A stretch of 64,000 nt of DNA from Pirellulales bacterium (GCA_033762255.1 JANRLT010000025.1:25303-89302), one strand, 5' to 3'. Positions 8,859 through 18,376 are shown, numbered from the stretch's first letter. The notes: generated from the sequence alone by a model not told the origin. Numbers and translations: made by a program.

Positions 8859-9870
8859 TCACCCCAGCTTCCGTCCGCGGAAAGTATTCTTCTAGCACGC
8901 CCAGGAATTCCTCCGCCGTTTCCACGCGGGAGATCCGTCCGCGAAATTCCCTCGCCCCGGCCCGCCCCTGAGCGTAGCACGTGGCGAATTTGCGCATCAG
9001 CATGGTTCCCCGCTCGTCGCCAAAGCGTTCCCGCACCAATTCATAGTGCCAGCGAATGAGGGCCCGTTCTTCTTCGGGCGTGGGGTCGGGTGGGATTGGT
9101 TCTCCCCGCAGGGCCGCCGCCGCCTGGGCGTACAGCCAGGGCTTGGCCAGGGCCGCGCGGGCGATCATCACGCCGTCCACGCCATAAGCGTCAAAGGCCC
9201 GCACCACGGCCTGGGGCGTGGCCAAGTCGCCATTGCCAATCAGCGGCATCCGCCGCAGGTGGGTCTTGATCTCAGCAATGCGGTCCCAATCGGCGGAACC
9301 GGTAAAAAAGTCCGCTGCCACCCGCCCATGCACCGTCAGGGCGGCGGCGCCGGCCTGTTCGACAATTTGGGCCACTTCGCAGCCGACCAGCTTATCGCGC
9401 GTGCAGCCCAGACGGATTTTGGCGGTGACGGGGGTCGGAGCGCAGGCGGCTACGACCCGTTCAACGATCCGGCCAATCCGGTCCGGTTCTCGCAGCAGAT
9501 ACGATCCGCTGTGCGCCTTGGCGGTCACTTGCTTGACCGGGCAACCAAAATTGATATCCACCACGCTGACCAAAAACTCGCGGGCCAGCTTTTGACCGAC
9601 GGCGGCCAGGGTTTCGGGGTCGTTATCCCAAATTTGCACGGCCAGGGGGCGGGGTTCATCGCGAATCCCCCACAAGCGGTCGGGATATTCGTTTTCATGG
9701 GCTTCCAACCAGAGAAAACCCTGCGCGGCGATCATCTCGGTCGCTTGCAGGCCGACGCCGCCAAACTGCCGCACGATCTGGCGAAAGGCATAATTAGTAA
9801 AGCCCGCCATCGGAGCCTGAAGGATCGGCGGATCAACGATCAACGGGCCGATGTGCAGGGGAAGGGGCAT
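8842..9870 (-). CDS. dusB: tRNA dihydrouridine synthase
   Basis: A flavin enzyme that reduces uridine to dihydrouridine in tRNA. From the ATG at 9870 ('MPLPLHIGPL') the length is 342 residues, normal for DusB; the longer frame upstream runs through simple repeats and is unlikely to be translated. Landmarks are 'ILQAPMAGFTNYAFR', the catalytic-cysteine motif 'INFGCPVKQVTAKAHSGSYLL' shortened here to its core NFGCPVK, then 'TVHGRVAADFF', 'LIGNGDLATPQA' and 'GVDGVMIARAAL'. Subfamily within Dus is inferred from overall pattern. It converges with the coiled-coil gene across an AT palindrome. Confidence 0.93.
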   Translation of the reverse strand: MPLPLHIGPLIVDPPILQAPMAGFTNYAFRQIVRQFGGVGLQATEMIAAQGFLWLEAHENEYPDRLWGIRDEPRPLAVQIWDNDPETLAAVGQKLAREFLVSVVDINFGCPVKQVTAKAHSGSYLLREPDRIGRIVERVVAACAPTPVTAKIRLGCTRDKLVGCEVAQIVEQAGAAALTVHGRVAADFFTGSADWDRIAEIKTHLRRMPLIGNGDLATPQAVVRAFDAYGVDGVMIARAALAKPWLYAQAAAALRGEPIPPDPTPEEERALIRWHYELVRERFGDERGTMLMRKFATCYAQGRAGAREFRGRISRVETAEEFLGVLEEYFPRTEAGVKLIKN

Positions 9871-9871
9871 G

Positions 9872-10015
9872 GGGAAATGCAGAATGATGAATGATGAAGT
9901 ATGAATGCAGAATAGTGAATACAGAATGTTAATGTTCAATGCACTCGATGGAATGCTATCCTTAGTCGTAATCTCAAATCTCAAATCTGTAATTTGAAAT
10001 CTGTAATTTGTAATT
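9872..10015. repeat. Simple-sequence repeats upstream of dusB
   Basis: Two wordings follow each other: GAATGATGAATGATGAAG-type units (about 9880-9925) and AAATCTGTAATTTG-type units (about 9970-10015). The first wording recurs at about 15552-15596 and 20083-20120. They separate dusB from the next minus-strand gene. Confidence 0.5.
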
Positions 10016-10017
10016 AC

Positions 10018-12129
10018 CTATTTCTGTTTGAGGACGCTTTTCAGGTTGGCGCCGTTGCCGCTCCCCTCCACAAACGTCGTCCGCTGCACGGGATTTTCCG
10101 CCGGGGCGCTCTCCCCGCCGCTCCAGTCATCCGCCAAGGTCGGTTGGCGGGCGCTATAATTGACCCGGTCCAGACCCGCCGCCGCGTTTGACGCCGCCCG
10201 TAGTTGGGCTCGATTGGGCGTGCGCACCAGCCGCTGGGCCAGGTCCTCGGGCGTGATGCGGGTATCGATGACATTCATCGTGTAATCGGTAATGTCCCCG
10301 TTATAATCCCGCACCGCTGCCAAAAACGCCCGCCGCTGTTTTACCAATTGCTCATAGGCCAGCACCACAAACTGCGCATCGCCTTTGCGATCCTGGTATT
10401 CCTTTAAAATTTGGTCAAACGCGTTCCAGTTCATTTTTATGGCAAACGCGCGAAAATTAATCGTGTCCCGCTTCAGATCGATCGTGCTGGCAATCGATTG
10501 CAGCCGCGCTGGCGGCCGCCGATCAGAAAAAATCTCGTCAATCCGCGTGCGATAGGTCCCCACCAAGGGGACATCCACCGCTAACGGAAGTTCGCCCGGC
10601 CCGTTGCCCATGCCCATGAGCACCGCCAATTCATGCTGGGCCGAGATCGCGCTCGCCTTGGTCTCTAGCCGCCGGGCCAGGGCCGCGTTGATCGCCGCGG
10701 CCATGTACTGCTGCTGGGTCGGGTCCATCCCCGTCAAACCGGCGTTTTTTTGGGCCAAATCCGCGGCATGCCGTAATTGATAAAATTCTTCCGTCGCCCA
10801 GTGGTATTCGGCCATGGCGGCGGCCAAGGTCCAGTACCCCTTGAGCAGCTTGATCCGCCGCTCGCGATCGCCAGCCACGCGCAAGAGATCCTCAATGGCA
10901 ACCAATTTGCCACTGAGGGCTTGGTCCTCGGGAAATGTCGCTTGCTGAAAGGCCAATTGCGCCCCGCGTAACAGCGTGTCGGAATCGCGCGAGGCGGCCT
11001 TGATTGACTCGGTATTGTTGGCGTCCGCGGCCAGTTGCGGATTGTCCGAAACTACGCCGTTTGACTGGGAAAACGTCGCTGTGGCCGGATTATCCCGGAC
11101 CAGGCCGTTATTTGCATCCCGCAAATTATTAAGGGGCCCGGTAGTCCCCGCGCCCCGATTGACAGGGCCGGCGGCATCCAGACTTATTCCATTAGGATTC
11201 ACATTCCGATTAAGCGGCCCGGGGGGAGTGGCTGCGGGATTATTATTAAGCGGATTTTGATTGTTGGCGTTGGCCCCCAAAACACCAGGATTGTTCGGTG
11301 GACCCGCGGGCGTGTTCAGGCCGCTATAATTTGTCCCAATTTGATACGCCGTCCATTCCATCGCCGTCCCGGGAAAGCGCAATTCTACCCGATCTGGCGG
11401 CAGCGGCCGCAGTACGGTAAAGCGTTCTTGCTCGGGTGTGACATCCGCAGCCAAGGTGGGCTGGGAGGGGGCAGGCTCGCGAGACTTGTTATTGTCTAAA
11501 TTAGCGTTGTTTTTATTGGCCACCACTTCATTTTTTGTGGAATTGTCCGGCGAATCACTGTCGGTTGATTCATTGTCCGGCGAATCACTGTCTGTTGATT
11601 CTTTTTCCGCCGTGGTCGCTGGTGGGGCCGTTGGAGATGTCGCGGCGCTTTTAGCTAATTCCGGGGACTGGGCCAAGGGTGAGGCGGTAATCTTGATTGC
11701 GTCATTTCGCGGGGCCACTCCTTCATGGGTGGGCGCTGGTTCGGCTGGCTGCTCGACGGTGGCGGCTTTGACCAGGTCTTTTTCCGGGGAATTGGCCGTC
11801 CCCGGAGAAACCGGCGACTTATTTGATTTATCGACTGCACTGGCGGCGACGGTCAGGTTCTCTGGCGCGGCTGGCTTTTGTCGAAACGCGGCAAATTCCG
11901 CTTCCAATTGCGCCTTGGTCTTTTTCTGGGTTCGCGGTTCCACCTGCGGCAAGTCATCATGACTAGGTTGGACCGCTTCCACATCCGAGGGGAGTTCGGG
12001 GTTCAAATTTGCCTGGGTGCCCGTGTTTGTCGTGGAGGGATTGCGGCGATAATACTCCATCACCCCCCCCGCCAAAACCGCCGCGCTAACCAACCCACCC
12101 GCCAAATAATATCGAAGCATGGCCCACAT
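10018..12129 (-). CDS. Hypothetical membrane-anchored protein with long disordered region
   Basis: About 703 residues from the ATG at 12129; an ATG three codons later (12120) is equally plausible. The N-terminus is a single hydrophobic anchor ('YYLAGGLVSAAVLAGGVM'). Residues about 30-370 are Pro/Ser/Asn/Ala-rich, with tandem 'ESTDSDSPDN' repeats at about 185-205, so mostly disordered. The last 330 residues are helical and well composed ('QLAFQQATFPEDQALSGKLVAIEDLLRVAGDRERRIKLLKGYW'-type block, not quoted in full), likely a periplasmic helical domain. Family not recognised. Confidence 0.65.
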   Translation of the reverse strand: MWAMLRYYLAGGLVSAAVLAGGVMEYYRRNPSTTNTGTQANLNPELPSDVEAVQPSHDDLPQVEPRTQKKTKAQLEAEFAAFRQKPAAPENLTVAASAVDKSNKSPVSPGTANSPEKDLVKAATVEQPAEPAPTHEGVAPRNDAIKITASPLAQSPELAKSAATSPTAPPATTAEKESTDSDSPDNESTDSDSPDNSTKNEVVANKNNANLDNNKSREPAPSQPTLAADVTPEQERFTVLRPLPPDRVELRFPGTAMEWTAYQIGTNYSGLNTPAGPPNNPGVLGANANNQNPLNNNPAATPPGPLNRNVNPNGISLDAAGPVNRGAGTTGPLNNLRDANNGLVRDNPATATFSQSNGVVSDNPQLAADANNTESIKAASRDSDTLLRGAQLAFQQATFPEDQALSGKLVAIEDLLRVAGDRERRIKLLKGYWTLAAAMAEYHWATEEFYQLRHAADLAQKNAGLTGMDPTQQQYMAAAINAALARRLETKASAISAQHELAVLMGMGNGPGELPLAVDVPLVGTYRTRIDEIFSDRRPPARLQSIASTIDLKRDTINFRAFAIKMNWNAFDQILKEYQDRKGDAQFVVLAYEQLVKQRRAFLAAVRDYNGDITDYTMNVIDTRITPEDLAQRLVRTPNRAQLRAASNAAAGLDRVNYSARQPTLADDWSGGESAPAENPVQRTTFVEGSGNGANLKSVLKQK

Positions 12130-12399
12130 CCCGGAAATTTGCAAAAGATTTGCCGCAACGCCTTATCTTTTGTTTTAATTGAGCTAAGCGGAATTTAACA
12201 GTCATTTTCATTTTATCACTGGGGAAAATCCCGCGAGCTGGGGGGATTTTCCTGTTGATTTGGAGTAAGCTGGCAATTTTCCCCGGTTGTATTCCCAGCG
12301 GGATATTCGCCCGCCAAGGCCAAGAATTGCCCGCGAATGACGACCGGGGATGATTCCATCATCACGAATTTTTCAATTTGGCAAAACAGGGCAAGTTGT

Positions 12400-12831
12400 A
12401 TGGCTGGCGTTCCCAATGACAAACCCCCTTCCGCCGCGACCAGCCCCCCTGCCCCCAGCTTGGTGGAACTGTTGACGCTTTCTTCCGTCGGGCAGGCCTT
12501 TTTAACGGGATGCGTTGGCCTGGGCCTAATAGTAATGGCAGTCTGGGCTGTTTGGCGGCAAACCCAACCGGCGGGAGTGGTCGACCTGGACCAGCGGCCC
12601 AGCCGTCCCTTGCGGTTGCTGGTGGATGTGAATCAGGCGGACTGGGCAGAGTTAACACTATTGCCCGAGATTGGCCCCAAGACCGCGCGGGCGATTGTCA
12701 CCGAACGAACCGAGCGGGGGCGATTTCGCGGACCAGCAGACTTTGACCGTCGAATCAAGGGAATTGGCCCCAAGACGATGACCAAACTACTGCCGTATGT
12801 CACCGGATGGGAGGAAACGGAAAAAAACTAG
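12400..12831 (+). CDS. ComEA-like helix-hairpin-helix protein
   Basis: 143 residues from the ATG at 12400. A proline-rich start is followed by one membrane segment ('AFLTGCVGLGLIVMAVWAVW'), then a linker and two helix-hairpin-helix motifs: 'LTLLPEIGPKTARAIVTER' and 'IKGIGPKTMTKLLPYV'. This is the plan of ComEA-type DNA-binding proteins, which hold DNA at the outer face of the membrane during uptake. No other competence genes are nearby. A longer frame starting at 12337 exists but adds only a short unremarkable peptide. Confidence 0.8.
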   Translation: MAGVPNDKPPSAATSPPAPSLVELLTLSSVGQAFLTGCVGLGLIVMAVWAVWRQTQPAGVVDLDQRPSRPLRLLVDVNQADWAELTLLPEIGPKTARAIVTERTERGRFRGPADFDRRIKGIGPKTMTKLLPYVTGWEETEKN

Positions 12832-12922
12832 CCCGCAGTGTCAACCATTTTATCCAAACACCAAAAACCATCATCCAAAAACCAAACTCCACTCCTCCAA
12901 ACTCCACTCCTCCCCTCCCCCC

Positions 12923-14089
12923 ATGTCCCCCAACACGCCCGTCATTATTGACGCTGTCCGTACGCCCCTCGGCCGGGCGCATCCCGACAAAGGCTGCTAC
13001 CGCCAGGTCAGCTCCCTCGAGTTGGGAACACGCGTTGTCCAGGGACTGCTCGTGCGCACGGGCATCCCCCCCGAAACGATCGAAGACCTCCTTTGCGGCT
13101 GTGCCCAACAAAGTGGCGAGCAAGGGGGCAACCTGGGCCGGGTACTCGCCCTGGCCGCGGGACTCCCTTTTTCTGTCGCCGGGGCGACCGTCAATCGCTG
13201 GTGCGGCTCCAGTCTAGAGGCCCTGGCTCAGGCGGCTTGGGCGATTCGTGCCGGCGACAAACAGGCCCAAATTGTCGCTGGCGTGGAACATATGCACCAT
13301 TGCCCCGTGGAAGGAAATTGGGACATCCCCCCCGAATTACTCCAGGTCACCAGCCGCGCCGCCCTGCACATGGGCCTGACGGCGGAGTTCTTGGCCGCTA
13401 GCCGAAACATTTCCCGCAACGCCCAGGATGAGTACGCGCTACAATCGCACCTACGGGGTGCGGCCGCGTATCAGGCGGGGCACTTTGCCGCGGAATTGGT
13501 CGCTGTGCCTGGACATGACGCCGCCGGTAACGCCCTGCAAATCGACCGTGACCAGGGGGTGCGCGCTCAAACCAGTCTGGACCAATTGGCGGCGTTGCCA
13601 CCCGCGTTTCAACCCACGGGGGGAACGGTGACCGCGGGAAACAGCTCTCCCCGCAGTGACGGCGCGGCCGCGCTCCTGGTCATGTCGCTAGCGCAAGCGA
13701 GGGAACTAGGCCTGCGTCCGCTGGCGGCAATTATGGCGGCTAGTGTTGTCGGCGTTCCCCCCGCGCTCATGGGGACAGGTCCCGTTCCGGCGGTGGAAAA
13801 ACTGCTCCAGAGGACGGGATTAGCGCTAGCCGACTTTGACCACATCGAACTCAACGAGGCGTTTGCCGCGCAGGCGTTGGCCTGTATCGCGGATTTGCGG
13901 TTGCCGGTGGAAAAAACCAATCCGCTGGGAGGGGCGATTGCGCTGGGCCACCCATTGGGGGCCTCTGGAGCGCGAATAGTCACCAGCTTGGTTCACGCCC
14001 TGCATCGGACCGACGGCCGCTATGGCCTGGCGACCATGTGCATCGGTCTAGGCCAAGGGATTGCCCTGGCCGTGGAGCGAATGGATTAG
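12923..14089 (+). CDS. Thiolase family protein (acetyl-CoA acyltransferase)
   Basis: 388 residues from the ATG at 12923; the frame upstream runs through tandem 'CCAAACTCCACTCCT' repeats and is not credible coding. Acyl-CoA thiolases join or split acyl-CoAs in fatty-acid and ketone metabolism. The nucleophile cysteine sits in 'VNRWCGSSLEAL' (about residue 88), followed by 'ELNEAFAAQ', then the C-terminal 'NPLGGAIALGHPLGASGAR' and 'MCIGLGQG' with the second catalytic Cys. The family usually has CIGGGQG, so one Gly is replaced by Leu. No beta-oxidation partner genes are adjacent. There is no Shine-Dalgarno; a run of C precedes the ATG. Confidence 0.9.
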   Translation: MSPNTPVIIDAVRTPLGRAHPDKGCYRQVSSLELGTRVVQGLLVRTGIPPETIEDLLCGCAQQSGEQGGNLGRVLALAAGLPFSVAGATVNRWCGSSLEALAQAAWAIRAGDKQAQIVAGVEHMHHCPVEGNWDIPPELLQVTSRAALHMGLTAEFLAASRNISRNAQDEYALQSHLRGAAAYQAGHFAAELVAVPGHDAAGNALQIDRDQGVRAQTSLDQLAALPPAFQPTGGTVTAGNSSPRSDGAAALLVMSLAQARELGLRPLAAIMAASVVGVPPALMGTGPVPAVEKLLQRTGLALADFDHIELNEAFAAQALACIADLRLPVEKTNPLGGAIALGHPLGASGARIVTSLVHALHRTDGRYGLATMCIGLGQGIALAVERMD

Positions 14090-14207
14090 CTGGCGAGTGA
14101 AACGTCCCCGCTATGACGACCTTTGGCGACAATATACACCGCGTCACGCGACGGCAATTTATGGGAAGCTAAGCGCTATTCCCGATGCGCGTCCCCTTGC
14201 TTGTTGT

Positions 14208-15170
14208 CTAATATCGTAAAATGAGATCAAACGTAAAGCGGTTGTGCAGCAAATCCTCTTCGTCGGTTACAGGCAATTCATAGGCCACACCCAGTTCGTT
14301 ATAAGAACCAAACCGTTTTTTGAGGCCGAACGCCATCGTTACGATATCCAACCCCGCGACATTGGCCGATCCCAGGTTATACAGGTCCAGGCCATTGATC
14401 CCCGGCACCCCTCCCGCGGCCGTATCGCTCATGTAGTGATACCAGTTTAACTCGCCAAAGGCGTACCACGTCGGCGCAAACTGATAATCGATGTGGTGCG
14501 ACCAATAGAAAACCTGGTTTTCCGATTGGCGATCGCCTGGCAAGCGTAAACCTGTCGCCGTGAGATAGTGCCAGTTACCCCAAAATTCTTGACCGGCGGT
14601 CAAAAACAGGTTGTACTCCCCATCGCCATTCCCCTGCAGCGCGCGGGTTGAACCGACGGGCAATTCCAAAGAGACCCCGCCGCTGACGATGGTTTGGGTC
14701 GTGGGATCTCCATAAATCAGATACTTTAAGCCCAACCCGACATCCGCCCAACCATCGTCGGCAAACCCCACGTCATCGCCATAAAAGATAAAACCATCCT
14801 TGTTGGCAATCAACGACAGCCGTTCGGTCAGTTTGGCGCGCAATTGCAAGGCGATCAGATCGACATCCCCTCCGCCCAGCAATTCCGGCAGCGTATGATG
14901 TATATAAATCAGCCTGGCTTCGGTGAGCATGCGGGGGTCTTCAAAGAAGACCGGGTTGGTCATCGGACTAATAAAGTCCTGATAACAAACGTCGCTCGGT
15001 TGAATAAGATCACAGATCGACCAAGGCTGGGCGCATTCCGGGCACGCCTGGCAAGCCTCGCACACGTCGTATCCGCCGGGAACTTGGGCCGAAAGCGTGA
15101 CTGCTCCCAGCGTCAACCCGCCCCCCAGGATCACTGCGGACAAAAGTTTATTTAGTAGACGTCGGGACAT
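14208..15170 (-). CDS. Secreted outer-membrane-like protein
   Basis: 320 residues with a clear signal peptide ('LLSAVILGGGLTLGAVTLSA', cleavage near residue 30). A good Shine-Dalgarno (GGAGGAG) lies nine bases before the ATG. A Cys-rich stretch follows the signal ('CEACQACPECAQPWSIC'). The rest alternates short strands ending in aromatic residues and finishes with 'FTFDLILRY', the kind of terminal strand seen in beta-barrels. An outer-membrane barrel is inferred. It is the first gene downstream of the NPY array but is separated from it by over 400 bases of repeats. Confidence 0.65.
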   Translation of the reverse strand: MSRRLLNKLLSAVILGGGLTLGAVTLSAQVPGGYDVCEACQACPECAQPWSICDLIQPSDVCYQDFISPMTNPVFFEDPRMLTEARLIYIHHTLPELLGGGDVDLIALQLRAKLTERLSLIANKDGFIFYGDDVGFADDGWADVGLGLKYLIYGDPTTQTIVSGGVSLELPVGSTRALQGNGDGEYNLFLTAGQEFWGNWHYLTATGLRLPGDRQSENQVFYWSHHIDYQFAPTWYAFGELNWYHYMSDTAAGGVPGINGLDLYNLGSANVAGLDIVTMAFGLKKRFGSYNELGVAYELPVTDEEDLLHNRFTFDLILRY

Positions 15171-15588
15171 ACGGCAAACTCCTCCGTGAAATGATTTTGC
15201 GCGCCTAATAGGCCGCCGCCATGATTTTCCGCCCCCGGGATCATCGCGGCTGCACCCGCCGCGCGGCGGCTATGGATGTATTTCGTCTCTGCTGGCTGCA
15301 ATTTAAATAAAGAAAATATTGACCCGCAGAGTTTAACAGTCCGGCACATAACCCCATGCCAGATGCCATGTTACGAGCCTAAAGTGTGCCATAAAGCACA
15401 GTTGCGAGGGAGATGACTGGGTGTGTCCGTCTGGGTGGCGGGAGTACGAGCACTGTGCGGAGAGAAGAGAGGCGAGAGACGGGAGGATGACGGGGGAATA
15501 TGACACGCCAAACCTGGAGGAGGCAACTCCGTTGCCGAAATGGGTTCGATTTATCTTAATTCTGACATCTGCATTCATCCTTCTGCAT
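15171..15588. other. Gene-free stretch with repeats
   Basis: No credible coding. It holds the upstream region of the outer-membrane-like gene, then a purine simple repeat (GAGAGAAGAGAGGCGAGAGACGGGAGG wording, about 15455-15485), a 'GGAGGCAACTCCGTTGCC' palindromic unit at about 15520-15537, and the start of the GCATTCATCCTTCTGCATT simple repeat. Confidence 0.5.
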
Positions 15589-15747
15589 TTACAAGCACCA
15601 GTCCCCGCGCGCACAATTCCACTCCCGCGCCAACAGTGTCAGCTCTTCCCTGCTGGCTGGGCGTTGGTTTTCCTCCGCGCGGCCCACCGGCACGGGCGGG
15701 CCTAACTCCACCACCTGCGGCGCGGCGTAGGGGTTTTCGGGGGGCAT
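15589..15747 (-). pseudogene. Truncated NPY-family membrane protein (5' fragment)
   Basis: An ATG at 15747 opens 'MPPENPYAAPQVVE', almost identical in DNA to the starts of the neighbouring array genes, but the frame stops after about 52 residues at 15589. No membrane segment is reached. The break falls exactly where a GCATTCATCC simple repeat begins, so the rest of the gene has been lost or replaced. It extends the array to eight starts. It could still be made as a small peptide, but a remnant is more likely. Confidence 0.65.
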
Positions 15748-15810
15748 GGGGAATCCGAATGGGAAAGGCGAAATTGAGAATTAGGAATCAGGGACAACCA
15801 ACATACAAAG

Positions 15811-15829
15811 CCGCCGATGGCATCGGCGG
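15811..15829. repeat. Hairpin repeat, covarying family (copy 2)
   Basis: CCGCCGATGGCATCGGCGG, an 8-bp stem with a GGC loop, preceded by 'ACAAAG' as at 1159. The stem differs from copy 1 by a compensated A-T to C-G change, so pairing is preserved. Confidence 0.55.
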
Positions 15830-15900
15830 ACGCCGTCGGGGAGTTGGCGGCATAACGGTAAAAAATTCCGCAATCAATTTGTCACTCAACGATTCAACGC

Positions 15901-16686
15901 TTACTGCAAATTTTGCAAAAATGTCAGATTCACCGGCGGCGGTTGAACTTGCAGCATTTTCTGTATCCGGTCTTGCAGCATGTAAACGCATGATATTCTT
16001 AGAAAGAAATGGAGCGGGATCAAAATGAAGAGCATCACTAAACCGGCGTCAAAAATCCTTTCAATATATGCCTCAAAAAGATGATCTACATTTATAAATA
16101 TAGGAAATGCTAAGAGCATGGCCAGCAACGTGGCGGATAGGCCATACCTGGCCAACTGGATGCAAAGTTTGGCATTTTGGCACCGCAGGTGATCCGCAAC
16201 CCGCGACCAATAGACCAGTTCGCAACCGTTGGCAATCAAATAGCTGGCAATCAGCACGATGAACCAGAGAAGGAAATTCTGGCCGTGACTGTTTATTCGG
16301 GGTAATACGACTATCCCAGCGGCAAACCAAACAACCGGGCGCAGCAGAGTGGCAATGCCCAGCAGGCCCGCGCTGGAAAAATGCCGCGATCCCGCCCGGC
16401 ACTGCCACCAGCCAGAAATCTGTAGAATCACCGGAGCAAACACCAATATCCCAATGCTAATGCCCCCCAGCCACTTAGCCCAAGCAGAAAAAATTACCGT
16501 GATAGGTAAGATCAACACTGGAATCAGTAAAACACTAGACATTCCCCACAGGCATAATTCGCACCCACGGGCCAGCTTCGCTAGTAACGGCCGCTCCTCC
16601 GGCGTCAAATCCCCCAGCGTCGCTACCCGCATGGGCGACTTCGTTTCCACAACCTGCGGCGCGGCGTAGGGATTTTCGGGGGGCAT
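15901..16686 (-). CDS. NPY-array membrane protein 7 (last gene)
   Basis: 261 residues from the ATG at 16686, where the 'MPPENPYAAPQVVE' tag begins; the frame upstream is not credible. A hydrophilic start of about 50 residues is followed by some six hydrophobic segments. The shared internal motif of the array appears as 'NGCELVYWSRVADHL': a Glu inside a hydrophobic stretch, then an aromatic residue and a basic loop. The end is short and polar. It lies 56 bases after gene 6 and is probably cotranscribed with it. Function unknown; an integral cytoplasmic-membrane protein. Confidence 0.75.
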   Translation of the reverse strand: MPPENPYAAPQVVETKSPMRVATLGDLTPEERPLLAKLARGCELCLWGMSSVLLIPVLILPITVIFSAWAKWLGGISIGILVFAPVILQISGWWQCRAGSRHFSSAGLLGIATLLRPVVWFAAGIVVLPRINSHGQNFLLWFIVLIASYLIANGCELVYWSRVADHLRCQNAKLCIQLARYGLSATLLAMLLAFPIFINVDHLFEAYIERIFDAGLVMLFILIPLHFFLRISCVYMLQDRIQKMLQVQPPPVNLTFLQNLQ

Positions 16687-16742
16687 GGAAAAACCGATAA
16701 GTTGAAATTTTGTTGAAACTACCAACGCATGATGTTTCCAAT

Positions 16743-17549
16743 CTACTGGTTGACGTTGCAGGTTGAGTGATCGGTTGGTGGCAATCCGTTAAGAATTTTC
16801 CACACTCCCGATTTGAGCCATAAACCTGCGACCAGCAGAAACAAAAAGGCAATGATATTACCAAATAGAAAAATTCCAAAGAGCGTTCTGAAGACATTGG
16901 TAATTGCAACCATAGGCGCATACAAGTTGCAAATTTCACAGCCCACAAATATCAGGCTTATCCCCAGCGAAATCCAGAACCAAATGGTCAAGTAAAACAG
17001 AACCAGTCCCGATTCTCTTTGTCGCAAGGTCCGCGCTACTTGGTAATAAAAGCGAGTTTCCAGCAGATAGCTATAGACAAACACGACATAAGCCAAGAGT
17101 GCAAAAAGGTTAAAAGTGATGATTCCATTTCGCCTTAAATAATTATCCAGTATTATAACGCCCAGGCATGGAATAAATGAAAATGTTATGCACGCAAACA
17201 TGATGCCATAGACGTTTCTCAAATACGAAAATAACCGACCAAAGGGAACGTACATGAGCAATCCCACTCCACGCGGCAATTGTGTTGCAATTAAATGCAC
17301 TAGTGGGGCATAATCTTCTGCTCTGCGTGGACGTAAGATCAGAGAGATTGCATATTCAAATATGCCCCAGATCAAAAGACAAGGGATGCTTAGAAAACAG
17401 AAAAATAATCCCCACGACAACAGTTTGAGCGATTCTGCGACTTCCGGTGTCATTACTAACTCTTTTGGCGCCTCGTCACTCAGCGAGACTGGCGATAGTT
17501 CCTCCAATGAAACTACCCGCGGCGATTCGTAAGGGTTATCGGGGGGCAT
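16743..17549 (-). CDS. NPY-array membrane protein 6
   Basis: 268 residues beginning 'MPPDNPYESPRVVS', a variant of the tag. Six or so hydrophobic segments start at about residue 45. The internal motif reads 'VYSYLLETRFYYQVARTL' (about 160-177), very like genes 2 and 4. The C-terminus is polar and short. The gap to gene 5 upstream is 38 bases. No known domain recognised; same overall plan and length as its neighbours, hence a paralogue. Confidence 0.75.
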   Translation of the reverse strand: MPPDNPYESPRVVSLEELSPVSLSDEAPKELVMTPEVAESLKLLSWGLFFCFLSIPCLLIWGIFEYAISLILRPRRAEDYAPLVHLIATQLPRGVGLLMYVPFGRLFSYLRNVYGIMFACITFSFIPCLGVIILDNYLRRNGIITFNLFALLAYVVFVYSYLLETRFYYQVARTLRQRESGLVLFYLTIWFWISLGISLIFVGCEICNLYAPMVAITNVFRTLFGIFLFGNIIAFLFLLVAGLWLKSGVWKILNGLPPTDHSTCNVNQ

Positions 17550-17587
17550 TGTGTCAGTTCCAGCTATGAATAATGCGCCGGGTCAAA

Positions 17588-18376
17588 TCAATTCGGTTGG
17601 GCATCCACTTTTGCCCGGACGCCTTGACCCCGGAAATAGCCCAAGCGACTCTGTAACAAACATAACGTGACAAGCATGGCCAGCGAGCGTCCCGACCAGG
17701 CCAGCAACAAAGACAACTCTTGCTGGCGGTAGCTATCACCACGAAAGGAAAGTCCGCATCCTCCCATCACCAAAGGATGTTGATAAAGCTCAACAAACAT
17801 AGTCCAGAGCGGGTAAATACTAGCGATCAGGGCCAACAGCGAACTGAATTCCGCTGTGGCATAACGCAACGATAAGCAAATTCGCCAAAAAAACCAACTC
17901 TCGACGAACAAGGAAATCAGCAATAACAGAATTGGTATATGATAATAGGTTTTATAGAGCGTGATCACTTGATCCTGCATCTCCGTCAGTCCGGTAGACA
18001 TTACCACCAACCATATAACAATCAGAAACTGCGCGAACCACAGCAACCAAGCATAACCATGCAAGCTGGCCCAACGCAGGCAAAATGCCAAGCCAACTAG
18101 CCGGGAAAGCTGGAAGGTGTATAAGCTAGTTGCCCGCAAGTCGCCCCAGAATTCCCCTGAGAAAGGAAATCGCCGCGACTGCCAGAATTGGTTGAGCAAA
18201 ATAATCGTTAGTAACAGCAGGCAACAATAAACCCCGCCCAACAGCCACATACCCCCTTGGGCGTGCCGCAAAATGGCTTTTTTCTGGTGAGAAAGCGTGG
18301 AATTGGCGGCTGCCGGTTCCTGGGCCTGGGTCGGCGAAATCACGGGAGGCGGGGTTGGGGTGGTGTATTCGCTCAT
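17588..18376 (-). CDS. NPY-array membrane protein 5 (tag lost)
   Basis: 262 residues. Its ATG overlaps the stop of gene 4 by 4 bases (ATGA), so it is translationally coupled. It has lost the NPY tag: the start is Pro/Thr-rich ('MSEYTTPTPPPVISPTQ'). The body keeps the array plan of about six hydrophobic segments, and the internal motif is recognisable as 'FVESWFFWRICLSL'. It is the one full-length array member without the tag, which suggests the tag is not needed for folding. Confidence 0.72.
   Translation of the reverse strand: MSEYTTPTPPPVISPTQAQEPAAANSTLSHQKKAILRHAQGGMWLLGGVYCCLLLLTIILLNQFWQSRRFPFSGEFWGDLRATSLYTFQLSRLVGLAFCLRWASLHGYAWLLWFAQFLIVIWLVVMSTGLTEMQDQVITLYKTYYHIPILLLLISLFVESWFFWRICLSLRYATAEFSSLLALIASIYPLWTMFVELYQHPLVMGGCGLSFRGDSYRQQELSLLLAWSGRSLAMLVTLCLLQSRLGYFRGQGVRAKVDAQPN

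Noticed and set aside
9046..9894. 282-codon plus-strand frame opposite dusB
   Set aside because: Complete overlap with dusB and shadow-type composition.
12216..12422. 68-codon minus-strand frame
   Set aside because: Overlaps the ComEA-like start; composition not protein-like.
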